Below are positions 39,260 through 49,446 of a DNA stretch of 64,000 nucleotides, one piece after another. Location: the NCBI GenBank assembly GCA_937625935.1, contig OW569386.1, forward strand, positions 310,001 to 374,000, written 5' to 3'. How positions within the stretch are numbered: the stretch's first letter is position 1; each line of letters starts with the position of its first letter. The notes below the pieces were generated by a model that was not told where the DNA came from, ran no database searches, and saw nothing but the letters and a program-made list of their open reading frames with translations. The stretch comes from Tetramitus jugosus (taxonomy: Eukaryota > Heterolobosea > Eutetramitea > Acrasida > Vahlkampfiidae). Both the position numbers and the translations under genes were made by a program.

Positions 39260-39695
39260 TAATACTATAGACTACTGAGTTGTGTAACCAGTTGTTGTTG
39301 AATTTGAAAGTTTCCACTGATGGAGTGCTTCTGGTTTTGCTACTAGTTCCGAGTCCGATTTTCTGTTTCTACGCACCACTATTATGTCTTTCTGTCCCTG
39401 GTGCCTATGAACCAGGTGACGAAATAGACTTCCGCTATGTTATAGAGCTGGTGTAAAATAATCTTGTTACCACAGCAATTTCATTCAAACTCCGAGAAGC
39501 AATCAGGATACATAGCTAGTCCCTCATGACGAGTTTGGAGTTTCCACGAATAAAAGGTTACACAAGAAGAACGACGTTTTTCACATTACTCGTTGTGTGA
39601 CACAGTACTGTTTCAAAAGATGAATAGGTTTTTAGAACAGAAATTGTCTTTTGGTGGTCTCAAATCATTCATCTTCATACACCTTCGAAGTGATT
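39260..39695. other. Spacer downstream of the GAR-like gene
   Basis: 436 bases. A stop-free minus-strand stretch covers about 50 codons near 39280-39440 (basic, no Met). I do not call it a gene. Confidence 0.25.
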
Positions 39696-42227
39696 CTACT
39701 TGGAGGTTTGGTTGGACTTTCGATGATCAATACTCAATTTCGAAACACTCTGAAGCAAGAACTCAGAAAGGTCCCTGTAACCTCCGCCCAGCCGTATGAC
39801 AAGTTGCCTGCCAAAAGGAGTGGTAATCACATTCAAGTGAAGCTTTCGTCTGAAGGGATCAGCAGCCCCCAACAAGTAGATGCAGTCGGCCATTTTCTTG
39901 AGAGGGAGGTCAATATTCAACTCTTGTAGAAATTCAGCCTTCAATTCTGAAACCATTCGATCAATTTCAGGGGCATTCGTTTCTCTTGCTGGAGGACCTC
40001 TCAGAGATCTCAATAGTCTTTCGGCCATATGGTCCATAGAGGATGAAGCATTCTTGGTTTCTTCAGGTTTTTGAGAGTTGATAGAAGAGCGAAGGGGTGT
40101 GATACTTCGTGTGGGTGTTTTGGTTCTTCTCGTTGGAGTTTTAGAGCGACTATTGAAAGACTGTTTTGGTTGTTGTGACTCCTTCGTTTCACTTCTAGAT
40201 CTATACTGTTGCTCTTCCTCCAACTCTAAATCTCTGACTACCAAATCTTCATGGTCTGTGTTATGATTTGCGGTTATTGGATCACTTGAGGGATCATCAT
40301 CAAGGGGTTCACCTTCTACTTGTTCTTCTTCCACATGACCGGTCCACTTCTTTCTGCTCGATAATGATTTATCAAGACTGTTCATGTTGTTGATGATATC
40401 TGATATATTAATGACCGATTGTGGTCCTTTGGTCAGGCTCTCATGAGAAGCTGGTATTTGTGAGAGAATATGTTCAAGTTTCAAACTGTTCTTAAGGGTT
40501 GCGCTGTCCTCTGGGGGAGATCGAGGTTGATTCAAGCGTTCAGAAATCATAGATTGGGAGACTAACACTTTAAAATAGTTGACTTCTTCAGTCAACATTT
40601 GAACAGATTTCTTTGAAGCTATTGCTTCGTCACTAAGCCTGGATACAGAGTCTCTCATGTTAAGAATTTCTTGATCCTTCACCACGATTGTATCCTTGAG
40701 AAAGGAATTCTCTTCCTTTAGGTACTCAATCATTTCTTTCATCCATTTGATTTCTTCATCTGTTGGGTTCTCTCGTTGATCCTTCCTTTTGTCTTTGTGA
40801 GATGATTGTGGACTGAATCGTTGTTGCAGGGACAGCTTCATTTTCTGTTGCTGTCTCAAGCTCTCGAGCTCCTTTGACAGCTCCAAACGCATCATCTCCA
40901 TCTTTTTCTCAATTAATTCTTCTAGTTCAGCTGGCACGAGAGCTTCACAGTAATGCGTAGAGTTGATCCTATCGTTTGACCGAATCGGATGATGAGGTAA
41001 CAACAAATCCTCCATAGATCTTGACGCATTACTCGAGGATTCATTATCGTCTCCATCATTTTCGACAAAGTTCGTGGATGAAGAGCAGGGGGGAGAATCC
41101 GGCTTTTCCGATGGTACCGGTACAGTGGATCGTATTTGTTGATATTCAGAGACATCCTCACTCGCAAAAGAAGCATTGTTTGATAAAGGCAGTGTTGTTT
41201 GAGTGTTCCACAGTGTCAATGGACTCACTTCATCTATTGTATCGTCACTACTGCTCTCTCTTTTATCAATGGCAGTGTGAGCACGAGCCTGATTGGGAGA
41301 AATTTTTCTCGTGAATCGGATCACATTCGATTCTTTGTTCTGGTGATTCTGATCCTGTTCTTTCTGTTCCTCATTTCCAGTCTTCATGTGATCAATTGAG
41401 TCGTAATAATGAGATCTGGAATGAGATTGTTCAGTGTGGGAGCTTTCTGCAGTCCTCGATTGAGGTGAATTGAGTAGCTTTGGATCTAATGTTTCATTCA
41501 TTGTCTCCAACATTGGTTTTAGAGGTGAATTTCGAGTTTTGGGGCTCGTTGATTCTTTCTCGTCATTATCGAGTAAATGTTTGTACCTTTGACTATGTTC
41601 ATTGATTTCTCTTGAAAAGACTTTGATTCGATCTTGAATAAATTTCATTCGTTGTTCAATGTAAGCCGGTGATGGTGGATTAATTGCAGAGTCCAGAGAC
41701 ATTGATTGTTCACTGATCTGCTGTTGATGATGAGGTTGATGATGGTGATGGATATTGTTTTTGTTATTGAACTGTTCTGTTCTTCTCTGTTCATCGTTGG
41801 ATCTCAGTAAGAAATGATTATTATTACTCTTTTGATTCCTTCTTTCATTCGAGTATTGCTGTTGCTGTTGACAACCACCTCTTCCCATTTCGAATAGAGA
41901 AGTTAAGAACGATCTGGCTGAGTGACGGTTCGATACATCACCATTGATTGACTCTGTAGTGGTGGTAGTTGCAGTTGTTGTTGAATTGGGTGTGTGAGCT
42001 GTGTGAACTGCTGTGCTAGTTGATGAGGGATTGCTGCGATTGTTATTGTTATTGGTGTTGTAATTGGTGTTATTGTTTCTAGGAGAGTTCATTTGTGTGG
42101 GCAGTGGAGAAGAGTCAAGAAAAGGTGTTGTTGGCTCCATGAGCTTCTTCAATTGAATCATGATAAGTTTTTGTTCCTCTTCACTTAATTGTTGTAGTTG
42201 GAGTTTTAACTGATCAGTAGTGTTCAT
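39696..42227 (-). CDS. Coiled-coil protein with a GAR-like C-terminal domain
   Basis: 843 aa, ATG at 42227. The first ~430 residues are disordered with Asn, Thr and His runs. Residues ~440-560 form a coiled coil (EELIEKKMEMMRLELSKELE and following). After a basic SRSKTPTRRTKTPTR region, the last ~75 residues resemble a GAS2-related (GAR) domain: CIYLLGAADPFRRKLHLNV, then LVIRLGGGYRDLSEFLLQSV, like the 'vMVRVGGGWdxLxxyL' signature. GAR domains bind microtubules. A microtubule-associated role is inferred. A perfect TTTGGCGCCAAA palindrome lies 108 bases upstream. Confidence 0.62.
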   Translation of the reverse strand: MNTTDQLKLQLQQLSEEEQKLIMIQLKKLMEPTTPFLDSSPLPTQMNSPRNNNTNYNTNNNNNRSNPSSTSTAVHTAHTPNSTTTATTTTTESINGDVSNRHSARSFLTSLFEMGRGGCQQQQQYSNERRNQKSNNNHFLLRSNDEQRRTEQFNNKNNIHHHHQPHHQQQISEQSMSLDSAINPPSPAYIEQRMKFIQDRIKVFSREINEHSQRYKHLLDNDEKESTSPKTRNSPLKPMLETMNETLDPKLLNSPQSRTAESSHTEQSHSRSHYYDSIDHMKTGNEEQKEQDQNHQNKESNVIRFTRKISPNQARAHTAIDKRESSSDDTIDEVSPLTLWNTQTTLPLSNNASFASEDVSEYQQIRSTVPVPSEKPDSPPCSSSTNFVENDGDDNESSSNASRSMEDLLLPHHPIRSNDRINSTHYCEALVPAELEELIEKKMEMMRLELSKELESLRQQQKMKLSLQQRFSPQSSHKDKRKDQRENPTDEEIKWMKEMIEYLKEENSFLKDTIVVKDQEILNMRDSVSRLSDEAIASKKSVQMLTEEVNYFKVLVSQSMISERLNQPRSPPEDSATLKNSLKLEHILSQIPASHESLTKGPQSVINISDIINNMNSLDKSLSSRKKWTGHVEEEQVEGEPLDDDPSSDPITANHNTDHEDLVVRDLELEEEQQYRSRSETKESQQPKQSFNSRSKTPTRRTKTPTRSITPLRSSINSQKPEETKNASSSMDHMAERLLRSLRGPPARETNAPEIDRMVSELKAEFLQELNIDLPLKKMADCIYLLGAADPFRRKLHLNVITTPFGRQLVIRLGGGYRDLSEFLLQSVSKLSIDHRKSNQTSK

Positions 42228-42334
42228 GGTTGGTTGGTTGGTTGATTGCTCTTGTCAAGGTTGATTATGAATTGTTGTTTGTCGCTTTTTTGTATCATGA
42301 AGCAAGCGGATTGATGAGCGCTCGTAACTGTTCT

Positions 42335-42346
42335 TTTGGCGCCAAA
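42335..42346. promoter_or_regulatory. Perfect TTTGGCGCCAAA palindrome
   Basis: 12-base palindrome in the short spacer upstream of the GAR-like gene and downstream of CHMP3. It resembles a doubled E2F/DP half-site. Function inferred from position and similarity. Confidence 0.5.
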
Positions 42347-42437
42347 CGTATGATTCTCCGGTGCTGTTAGCATTCGAACAAAAACAAAGTCTGAGTTTCT
42401 TTTTACTGTACAACAATATATATGGATCATGGAGAGG

Positions 42438-43088
42438 TTATTCTTTCAGTCCGGCCAATCGATTCACCAGGTCATCATCCGGCAGCTCATCTTCCTCGAC
42501 AGGCTTTCTGACTGCACCTGTTGACAGTTTGCCCTTTCCAACAGAAACACCTCCTAGTTCCTTGCCCAGAATCTCACCCAACACATTGTCGACTTCACTG
42601 TCCACTTCATCTTCATCTTCATCGCCCAAGACACCATCCATCGTATCATTGATCATATCTTCCATAATTCCAGCCTTTTGCATCTCTTTGCTCATTTCAC
42701 GCATAGTAGCAGCAATTTCTGGCACCTTCATCAGATTGTTCATAATTTGCATTACTTCTGTTGACTTTGAAATGGCACCCATCACCTTGACTTGAGCTGC
42801 CTGTTGCTGCAGCTGCAGTGTAACAGAGTTGATTTGAGCTTTGGCGGTAAAAATTCGATTTTTGGCACGTCTCGATTGAACCATTTCCTTGGCTAGGATT
42901 CGCACGACTTGATTATCTCCCTTCTTTGCCGCTTTTTTGATTTCAAGCTTAAGCTTGAGTTCCTCTCGTTCAATCTGTCTCACTTGTCGATCCAAATTTC
43001 GGTTCTGTTCTCTCATGGTTCCCTTCCATTTTTTCACTTGTTCTTCAGGTGATAGTTTTTTACCAAATAGTGCGTCTGCGAGTCCCAT
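42438..43088 (-). CDS. CHMP3: ESCRT-III subunit CHMP3/Vps24
   Basis: 216 aa, ATG at 43088, close to the usual 222. Basic alpha1-alpha2 hairpin (DRQVRQIEREELKLKLEIKKAAKKGD) with KEMVQSRRAKNRIF and NSVTLQLQ. KSTEVMQIMNNLMKVPEIAATMREMSKEMQKAGIM (read in parts) matches CHMP3 closely. Acidic alpha5 region and a C-terminal MIM-like helix DLVNRLAGLK for Vps4. Vps24 caps and remodels Snf7 filaments at endosomes and the midbody. Its start is divergent from the LRRCC1-like gene over ~220 bases that include ATTGGCGCC at 43201-43209. Confidence 0.93.
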   Translation of the reverse strand: MGLADALFGKKLSPEEQVKKWKGTMREQNRNLDRQVRQIEREELKLKLEIKKAAKKGDNQVVRILAKEMVQSRRAKNRIFTAKAQINSVTLQLQQQAAQVKVMGAISKSTEVMQIMNNLMKVPEIAATMREMSKEMQKAGIMEDMINDTMDGVLGDEDEDEVDSEVDNVLGEILGKELGGVSVGKGKLSTGAVRKPVEEDELPDDDLVNRLAGLKE

Positions 43089-43296
43089 TCTTCAGTCAGT
43101 GTTTCGATTGTTTTTTTGGTTCCTGTTGGTTTTTTGATTGTTTTGTTGCTGCTGAGTAGGGGAAACAATTTCTTTCTTGGGTCCGGTCTTCCAAGTTCGA
43201 ATTGGCGCCTCGTGGTTTACGACCGGAAAGAGTTCTGCTCCGTTCTGTTCTGGTGATTTCATCGACTCAAGAATCAACACACACACGAAAAAAAAA

Positions 43297-43395
43297 ATGG
43301 AAAGGAGAGATGAAGTTGATCAACAACACAAGTGCTGTGACGAGGAACAGTCGAGCAACACCGCCGATCAAACAACAACAAGGTGCTCCGTCTAG
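43297..43395 (+). other. Upstream ORF overlapping the LRRCC1-like start
   Basis: The first ATG after the A-rich leader, at 43297, opens a 32-codon frame ending TAG at 43395. The main frame's ATG is at 43310, in another frame. Either scanning leaks past it, or it dampens translation, or a base error here hides a longer N-terminus. Confidence 0.4.
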
Positions 43396-46225
43396 TCCTG
43401 CAACTAGTTCCAGCAGTCAGAGTAGCAAGGGTAGTAACAATGAGCTTCACTTGTACCACTCTAGGATCAAAAACATTTATCAGATCAAAACTCGTTTTCC
43501 ACATGTTAATACTGTCGAGTGCTTGAACTTGCATGGAAATCAGATATCGAAGATTCACCACATGAACGATTTTATATACTTGAGAGAGTTGAATCTGAGC
43601 TCTAACGAGATATCAAAAATGGAGGGACTCAATATGCTCCGTCATTTACAAGTTTTAAATCTGTCTAGCAACAGGATTGAGGAGATAGAAGGTCTATCCG
43701 AACTGTATCAACTGAAAAAGTTGGTGTTGTCTTATAATCGAATTGCGAGCTTGGCTGGGTTGTGTCAAATTCATGGAGCAAACTATCAAATTGAAGTGAT
43801 TGATTTGAGAGGCAATAGAGTGAAATCAATGAAAGAGGTTTCTCACCTATCAGGCTGTCACAAATTGAGAGAAGTGTATTTCCAGTATCAGAAACAGTTT
43901 GCAAATCCAGTGTGTGCTCAACAAAAGTATACTCAATATCTAATTCGAAAACTTCCGGCTCTGGCAATGTTGGATGGAGTTCCTCTGAAACAAAATTTAA
44001 CAAGTTCAGTTCACTTGTATCCCGGTCTCTCGAAGTACTCTGACTTGCTGGAAGAGGAAATATCAGCGACGTGTAGTGACCACACTATTACAAACGAACT
44101 TGACGAACAAATTGTGAATGAAGAGGAAGTTAACGAGGTTTCAGAAGAAGTACACTCAACACATGTTGATTCGAAGAAACATCTCGATTATTCGGATTCA
44201 AAACAAATGGGAGATCACGGAACTCAAACTTCGACACCAAGCGATAGATACGAAGATAGATGGGAGGAAGACGAACTAAATTACAGTTTCGACAGTGAGA
44301 TATCTGACAATGACTATGAAATGAAGCCTTTACCAACTGAATATTTCAATCAAAGTATCCAAACAGATACTCCTACTATCGATCGATTCGTTCCGTCATC
44401 AGACAAATGGACACAAGTAGCAATGAAGATTAATGATACCGAGGAAGTAAAATCATTGCAGAAACTACTAGAGAAGGCATACGAAGATCATAATTTGTTG
44501 ACTTCGCACGTGGAGAAGCTATGTCACGAACTAGGTTCAGCTAAGGTTTATATTCAGAATCGAGAAAGTGAATTGGCTGTCTTATCAGGAAAACGAAACA
44601 AGTTCGCTAAGTTATACAAAGAGTACAAACAAAGTAATGAAGAACAAGCACTGAAACTCTGTAAGGAAGCTGAAAAAGTCGAACAATTAAAATCAGAGAA
44701 TGAACAACTCAGAGAACACTGTAATAACTTGAAAGAGGAGATATCCACCATGAAACTTGACCTAGAAAAAGTGCAAGGACAAGTCAATATCAAGAGAGTT
44801 CAACAACAATCGGCTTTTGAAATGTCTATTGCAAAAATGAACGATGAAATGGAGGCGTACAAGTCAATCAACAGTCAGTTGAAGAAAGAGCTTCATTCTG
44901 CAACTGAGCAAATGAAAAAAGCAAGCGATTTCTACAAACTATCCAAACATGAAATGTCTAATGCTCATCAAGCCGAACTTCAATCCATTTTACAACGGCA
45001 TAGGACAGAGTTATCGAGCCGAGAGGAGCAATATCACAACAAGCTAGTTGAGAAAGAGAAGGAGCTGGAACAAAAGTATCGAGCTCAAATCGAGGAAATA
45101 GATAAGACCACGAAAGTAGAAAAGAAAAAGTTCGAAGATCATGATGGTGCTTTAAGGGACGCTTCAGCAACCATCTCAGAACTGAAAAGTATTTTGAAAG
45201 AGTACATGACGAAGGACTTGCATCTTAATGCAAAGAATGAAGAAAATATGAATATTATCAAACGACAGAAGAACACCATTAACGAAATGCTTGAAGTTAA
45301 AAATCAGAAGAATAATGAGATATCCAAACTGAAGAACTCCTTTGAACAACAGATTAACAAGTTAATACAACAGTATTCGAAGAAGGTTCCTGCGATGGAG
45401 CACGAGAATTCCAAGTTGAAGCAAGTAATTGAAAAACAAATCTCTACGATTCATCAACTCGAGAAGACTTTGACCGAAAATAATGAACAATACAAGGAGC
45501 ACAACAAGGAATTGCTATCCCTTCGAGAAAAGATGGAACAACTGACTAAGGAACTAGTTCTTTATCGCTCCCAAGAATCAGATTTCAAGCAACAGCTCAC
45601 ACTCAAAGATGTCATCATTGAGGACAATAACAAAGCAATACAAGAGTACAGACAAAAATTGAATGATCTGAAACTGAAGGAATCTGACAGATCGGAGACA
45701 AGCAGGGCGATCAAACAAGAACTGAATGATTACATCTCGTCCAACGAAGCACTGGAAGACAAGATTCGAGAGCTGGAGGATGACATGGACGAGTTAAAGA
45801 ACAAAGTGCGTGTAGGTAAAATGAAACGTAATGAGTTAAGAGATGTACTGCAGCAAAAGGAGAAGGCGTTGGAAGCTTGCGAGAATCAATATCAGCAATA
45901 CGTCAGTACGAGTCAAAAGCACATGAAAGAGCTCGAATCAAAGTACATTCAACAACTTCGAAGCGCTCAACTATTGTTCGACAATATCAAATCTGAACTG
46001 GAAAAGGTCCAATTGTCGACAGAGAAGGCCAAATCCGATCGAGCTATCGCTCTTCAAGACACTGAGAAACTACTGAAGCTGAGTGAGAACCTCAAGGAAA
46101 AATTGAAGCTCAAGGAACAGGAATTGAGCTCTGCAAAGCGTGATGCTCAACTTCACCAACAGCACTCTGACGAATTGCAAGAAAAGCTCGTGAAACTCAC
46201 GAGCGCTTTTCGCTCCATTTCTTAA
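43310..46225 (+). CDS. Leucine-rich repeat and coiled-coil centrosomal protein, LRRCC1-like
   Basis: 971 aa from the ATG at 43310; the frame opens earlier but only at TTG. Residues ~67-230 hold five or six SDS22-like LRRs (VECLNLHGNQISKI, LRELNLSSNEISKMEGL, LQVLNLSSNRIEEIEGL) and an LRR cap (LPALAMLDGVPL). About 230-375 is acidic linker. From ~380 to the end is almost continuous coiled coil. This LRR-then-long-coil layout matches LRRCC1/CLERC, a centriole distal-lumen and mitotic-pole protein. The fold is certain; the orthology is by architecture and could also be another basal-body LRR-coil protein. Confidence 0.72.
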   Translation: MKLINNTSAVTRNSRATPPIKQQQGAPSSPATSSSSQSSKGSNNELHLYHSRIKNIYQIKTRFPHVNTVECLNLHGNQISKIHHMNDFIYLRELNLSSNEISKMEGLNMLRHLQVLNLSSNRIEEIEGLSELYQLKKLVLSYNRIASLAGLCQIHGANYQIEVIDLRGNRVKSMKEVSHLSGCHKLREVYFQYQKQFANPVCAQQKYTQYLIRKLPALAMLDGVPLKQNLTSSVHLYPGLSKYSDLLEEEISATCSDHTITNELDEQIVNEEEVNEVSEEVHSTHVDSKKHLDYSDSKQMGDHGTQTSTPSDRYEDRWEEDELNYSFDSEISDNDYEMKPLPTEYFNQSIQTDTPTIDRFVPSSDKWTQVAMKINDTEEVKSLQKLLEKAYEDHNLLTSHVEKLCHELGSAKVYIQNRESELAVLSGKRNKFAKLYKEYKQSNEEQALKLCKEAEKVEQLKSENEQLREHCNNLKEEISTMKLDLEKVQGQVNIKRVQQQSAFEMSIAKMNDEMEAYKSINSQLKKELHSATEQMKKASDFYKLSKHEMSNAHQAELQSILQRHRTELSSREEQYHNKLVEKEKELEQKYRAQIEEIDKTTKVEKKKFEDHDGALRDASATISELKSILKEYMTKDLHLNAKNEENMNIIKRQKNTINEMLEVKNQKNNEISKLKNSFEQQINKLIQQYSKKVPAMEHENSKLKQVIEKQISTIHQLEKTLTENNEQYKEHNKELLSLREKMEQLTKELVLYRSQESDFKQQLTLKDVIIEDNNKAIQEYRQKLNDLKLKESDRSETSRAIKQELNDYISSNEALEDKIRELEDDMDELKNKVRVGKMKRNELRDVLQQKEKALEACENQYQQYVSTSQKHMKELESKYIQQLRSAQLLFDNIKSELEKVQLSTEKAKSDRAIALQDTEKLLKLSENLKEKLKLKEQELSSAKRDAQLHQQHSDELQEKLVKLTSAFRSIS

Positions 46226-46428
46226 CGCGGAAAACAGTGATCGGATTTTTTTGGCGCCAAGATTTTTCGGTTCAACCTTTTTCTGGTGAAAAATATTTTA
46301 TTTTTTGGCCACGAAAGAAAGCAAAAAAACGAACAAAGACGAACCAAGCGCCCTTAAGTCTGCGATCACTCTAATACACAACTAGATCATTGTTGATTGA
46401 GACTAATGATATCCGATTCGAGACGATC
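46226..46428. promoter_or_regulatory. Spacer with TTTGGCGCCAA element
   Basis: Short spacer upstream of the GON4-like gene. TTTGGCGCCAA lies at 46250-46260, about 170 bases before the ATG. Confidence 0.45.
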
Positions 46429-49350
46429 ATGAAGCCAAACGATTCCAGACAACAGTCAAAAAACCATCATCATCATCACAACCATGGCAAAAATATCTTA
46501 TTGGAACTATTGAATGACTTTGATTCGGATTCAGAGAATGATGAAGATTTTCAAATGCCAGACGAAGAGATTGAAGAGAAGAGTGAAGATGCTGTGCTCA
46601 TGAGTGAAGATGAAACAGAAATCAACCAAACTGATTATGAGCAACAACAACAACAGCAACAATATCAATTAGATGTGGAGCAGCAACAAACTGCAGCATC
46701 ATACATGGGACATCCGAATTCATACATGTTTATCGATGCAGCAACTGCGGCCGCTGCACAACAGAGTGCAATGATCAATACGTTTCAGCCTGCATATTAT
46801 CAGAATGTGTTAGTACCTGGTCCAGATGGATATTCCATGGCAACTGTAGTCATACCTACACAAACGACCTTTCCTTTTGCAATGACGACGACTGATACGG
46901 CATCTGCTTCGTCACCCATGAATACTACCAGTGCAGTTGCAGCGGTATCATCATCAGGTACATCATCGTCTTCTTCTTCTTCGGCAATGACTCCTTTGGA
47001 GGCAAATGGTGCAGTGTCGAGTTCGCGTGATAGCACGACGAAAATTACAACACCTAGTAAGAGAGTGCACTTTGCTCAAACAACATTGAATGATGAGCAA
47101 GAAGATGATGATTTTGTGTTCGATAGGCCCATTACGTCACAAGAGTTATCCGATTTGTACATTGATTCGTTTTTCACTGCACTCGAAGAAGATGAACAAG
47201 AGGATTTTGATTATGCCCCGAATACGGATGTGCTTCAGAGTAATGATGCTGAAGAATATCGGTTGGATCCTATTCCCTTGAAGGAAGTTGCTTTTCTGTT
47301 GCGTGATTCAGGGGGAGATGTCAATGATACGGAAGGTTCTTCTGTCCGCAGTCCACTCACACCGAAACGTGCCAAAAAGAGAGTGGATCGCTCTCCGTCA
47401 CCACCACCGCGGCCTCATTACGTTCCAGAAACACTGTTCGATGACGCAGATTTGAAACGATTAAAGGAACAGATTGCAACGCATCATCAACTACTGCTGC
47501 AGACATATAGTTTGTCCTATTTGGATCAGATGTGTGATAGTCAGACTTCAGCCTCTGCAGGAGGAAAACCGAAACCACTGTATGATCATACTGCGAGTGC
47601 TTCGATGAACAAGACACAAGCGAGTACAGTGTCAACGTCCTTGTCTAATGCCACAAAGTCAGACAACGGTAACAACAAAAATAATACTGCATATTTCTCC
47701 TCGTTTTTGCACTCTGGAGTCATACCCATGGTGAATACAGGCAAAACAAATGATGTATTACCAAATGTAAATAATATGATGTTCCAGCAGAGCAATACAA
47801 GTCGCAACGATAATCGGAATCAAAACAATCGATTCAAGCAAAAGAAGGGGAAAAAGAAGAAGAAGCACCAAAGAGAAGAGAATGGTGAATCATCCAAACT
47901 TGTTGATTCTAGGTTAGTTCACGAGAAAGTGAAATCAATGATACATAGCTTGCACAATCAAGCAAACACGAATCATCGTGTCAAAACCGGATACGAGAAG
48001 AGTGTGTGGACATATAGGCATCGATATGACCGGGCACCAACATCGCCCTCACCCTCGCCTACTTCAGTGCAAACCATTCTGCTGTTAGCGATACCAGCAT
48101 ATCTACAAACTGTCGCCAACTATTTCATTCGTGCGATTGAAACGTCGGATATTGAGTATTTAAAGGAGAAATTAGGAGAATTATACAACGAGTATAATGT
48201 CTTGTGGCCGTATCGAGAGTCACTGCCCAATTTTGCAGAAGGATATCCATACAAGGAGAAATCAAAACTAGGAAGACTAAACTTTACGAAACCAGAGGAC
48301 AAGCTTCTCGTGCTAGGTTTGGAACGGTTTGGTGTCGGCTCATGGCGCAACATTCGTGACTCACTGCTCCCCACGAAAACAATTGCCCAGCTACAGCATC
48401 GATACAAGAATATGAGTGCTGGCAAGGCACCCATGGAAGACAATCCAATCAAAGAGTTTTACATTAATCGGAAGAAGCCATTAACAGACGAGGAATGGAA
48501 CAAGATTGATCTGGGTATTCAAAAGTATGGTTCCAAATCTCAAAAAGCATGGGAGGACCTGACCAAGGAATTCTTTCCATACACTAGGGACGCCACGTTC
48601 GTTAGGGATCAATGGCTACAGAAATACGAACCAGATAAGTACCGTCAAGAACAAGAGAAGAGAAAGGATGCAGCCAAGAAGAGAAAGAGATCAGACAGCG
48701 ACATTGAAGGTAGAATCACTCCTGTGCAGCCCCAACCTGGCAGCAGCTATCACCAGGTGAGCGAAAGCGCTATCAATGGATCCTCTTCACATCACCACCC
48801 ACTCAGTCAACCCATGCCCACGGAAGAAGAACAAATACCGAATGACATACTGATGATGTCCCTGCCTTCTCTGCCTTCACTCCCCGGTCTACCAAACGGT
48901 GACTCCTTGTTGGCTCTCACTTCCAATTCGGCTCACAAAATGATGCCTGCTCAGTCCACTGATTCCAAACAGGAGGAACAGCAACAGTCACCACAGCAGC
49001 AACACCAACAACAACAACAAGAGATAGTTTGGGAAGTGGAGGAGTTGTCTGATCAGGATGACGATGATGATGCTAGCATGGGACATGAGATGACTGACAA
49101 CAGGAACAGCAACACTGGTCATCACTATCAAGACAATATACCTGATAATGTCATGGTGATCAATGGTCAAAAAGTGACGTGGACACTGGAGGATGATCGT
49201 AAGATTCTGACAGCGTCTCTCAAGCACCAGGGAGGCAAAGAGAAGATATGGCACGAATTGGTGGAACAGAGAGTGATCGCGAACAAGGATGTGAACATGA
49301 TCACCAAACGATACGAATGGCTCATTAAGCGGTTGCAGTGCAACTTGTAA
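46429..49350 (+). CDS. GON4-like SANT/Myb-domain nuclear protein
   Basis: 973 aa from the ATG at 46429. Acidic, Gln-rich and Ser-rich N-terminal half with VPETLFDDADLKRLKEQI. SANT-type repeats: ~612-667 (FTKPEDKLLVLGLERFGVGSW), ~683-740 (LTDEEWNKIDLGIQKYG) and a divergent one at ~915-971 (TWTLEDDRKILTASLKHQG). A basic KKRKRSDSD stretch could be a nuclear signal. The first two repeats with 'ED.LL.lGLe.FG..sW..I...LLP.KT..QL..R.KN' are the GON4/YARP-type pair. Such proteins act in transcriptional repression complexes. Role by family only. Confidence 0.7.
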   Translation: MKPNDSRQQSKNHHHHHNHGKNILLELLNDFDSDSENDEDFQMPDEEIEEKSEDAVLMSEDETEINQTDYEQQQQQQQYQLDVEQQQTAASYMGHPNSYMFIDAATAAAAQQSAMINTFQPAYYQNVLVPGPDGYSMATVVIPTQTTFPFAMTTTDTASASSPMNTTSAVAAVSSSGTSSSSSSSAMTPLEANGAVSSSRDSTTKITTPSKRVHFAQTTLNDEQEDDDFVFDRPITSQELSDLYIDSFFTALEEDEQEDFDYAPNTDVLQSNDAEEYRLDPIPLKEVAFLLRDSGGDVNDTEGSSVRSPLTPKRAKKRVDRSPSPPPRPHYVPETLFDDADLKRLKEQIATHHQLLLQTYSLSYLDQMCDSQTSASAGGKPKPLYDHTASASMNKTQASTVSTSLSNATKSDNGNNKNNTAYFSSFLHSGVIPMVNTGKTNDVLPNVNNMMFQQSNTSRNDNRNQNNRFKQKKGKKKKKHQREENGESSKLVDSRLVHEKVKSMIHSLHNQANTNHRVKTGYEKSVWTYRHRYDRAPTSPSPSPTSVQTILLLAIPAYLQTVANYFIRAIETSDIEYLKEKLGELYNEYNVLWPYRESLPNFAEGYPYKEKSKLGRLNFTKPEDKLLVLGLERFGVGSWRNIRDSLLPTKTIAQLQHRYKNMSAGKAPMEDNPIKEFYINRKKPLTDEEWNKIDLGIQKYGSKSQKAWEDLTKEFFPYTRDATFVRDQWLQKYEPDKYRQEQEKRKDAAKKRKRSDSDIEGRITPVQPQPGSSYHQVSESAINGSSSHHHPLSQPMPTEEEQIPNDILMMSLPSLPSLPGLPNGDSLLALTSNSAHKMMPAQSTDSKQEEQQQSPQQQHQQQQQEIVWEVEELSDQDDDDDASMGHEMTDNRNSNTGHHYQDNIPDNVMVINGQKVTWTLEDDRKILTASLKHQGGKEKIWHELVEQRVIANKDVNMITKRYEWLIKRLQCNL

Positions 49351-49446
49351 AAATTTTAGGCATATTTTTATGGTGTGCTCCATTGGAGAGTGTGTATGGT
49401 GATACATTTTGATCTTTTTATATTACAATGACTTCTCGTGATCGCA

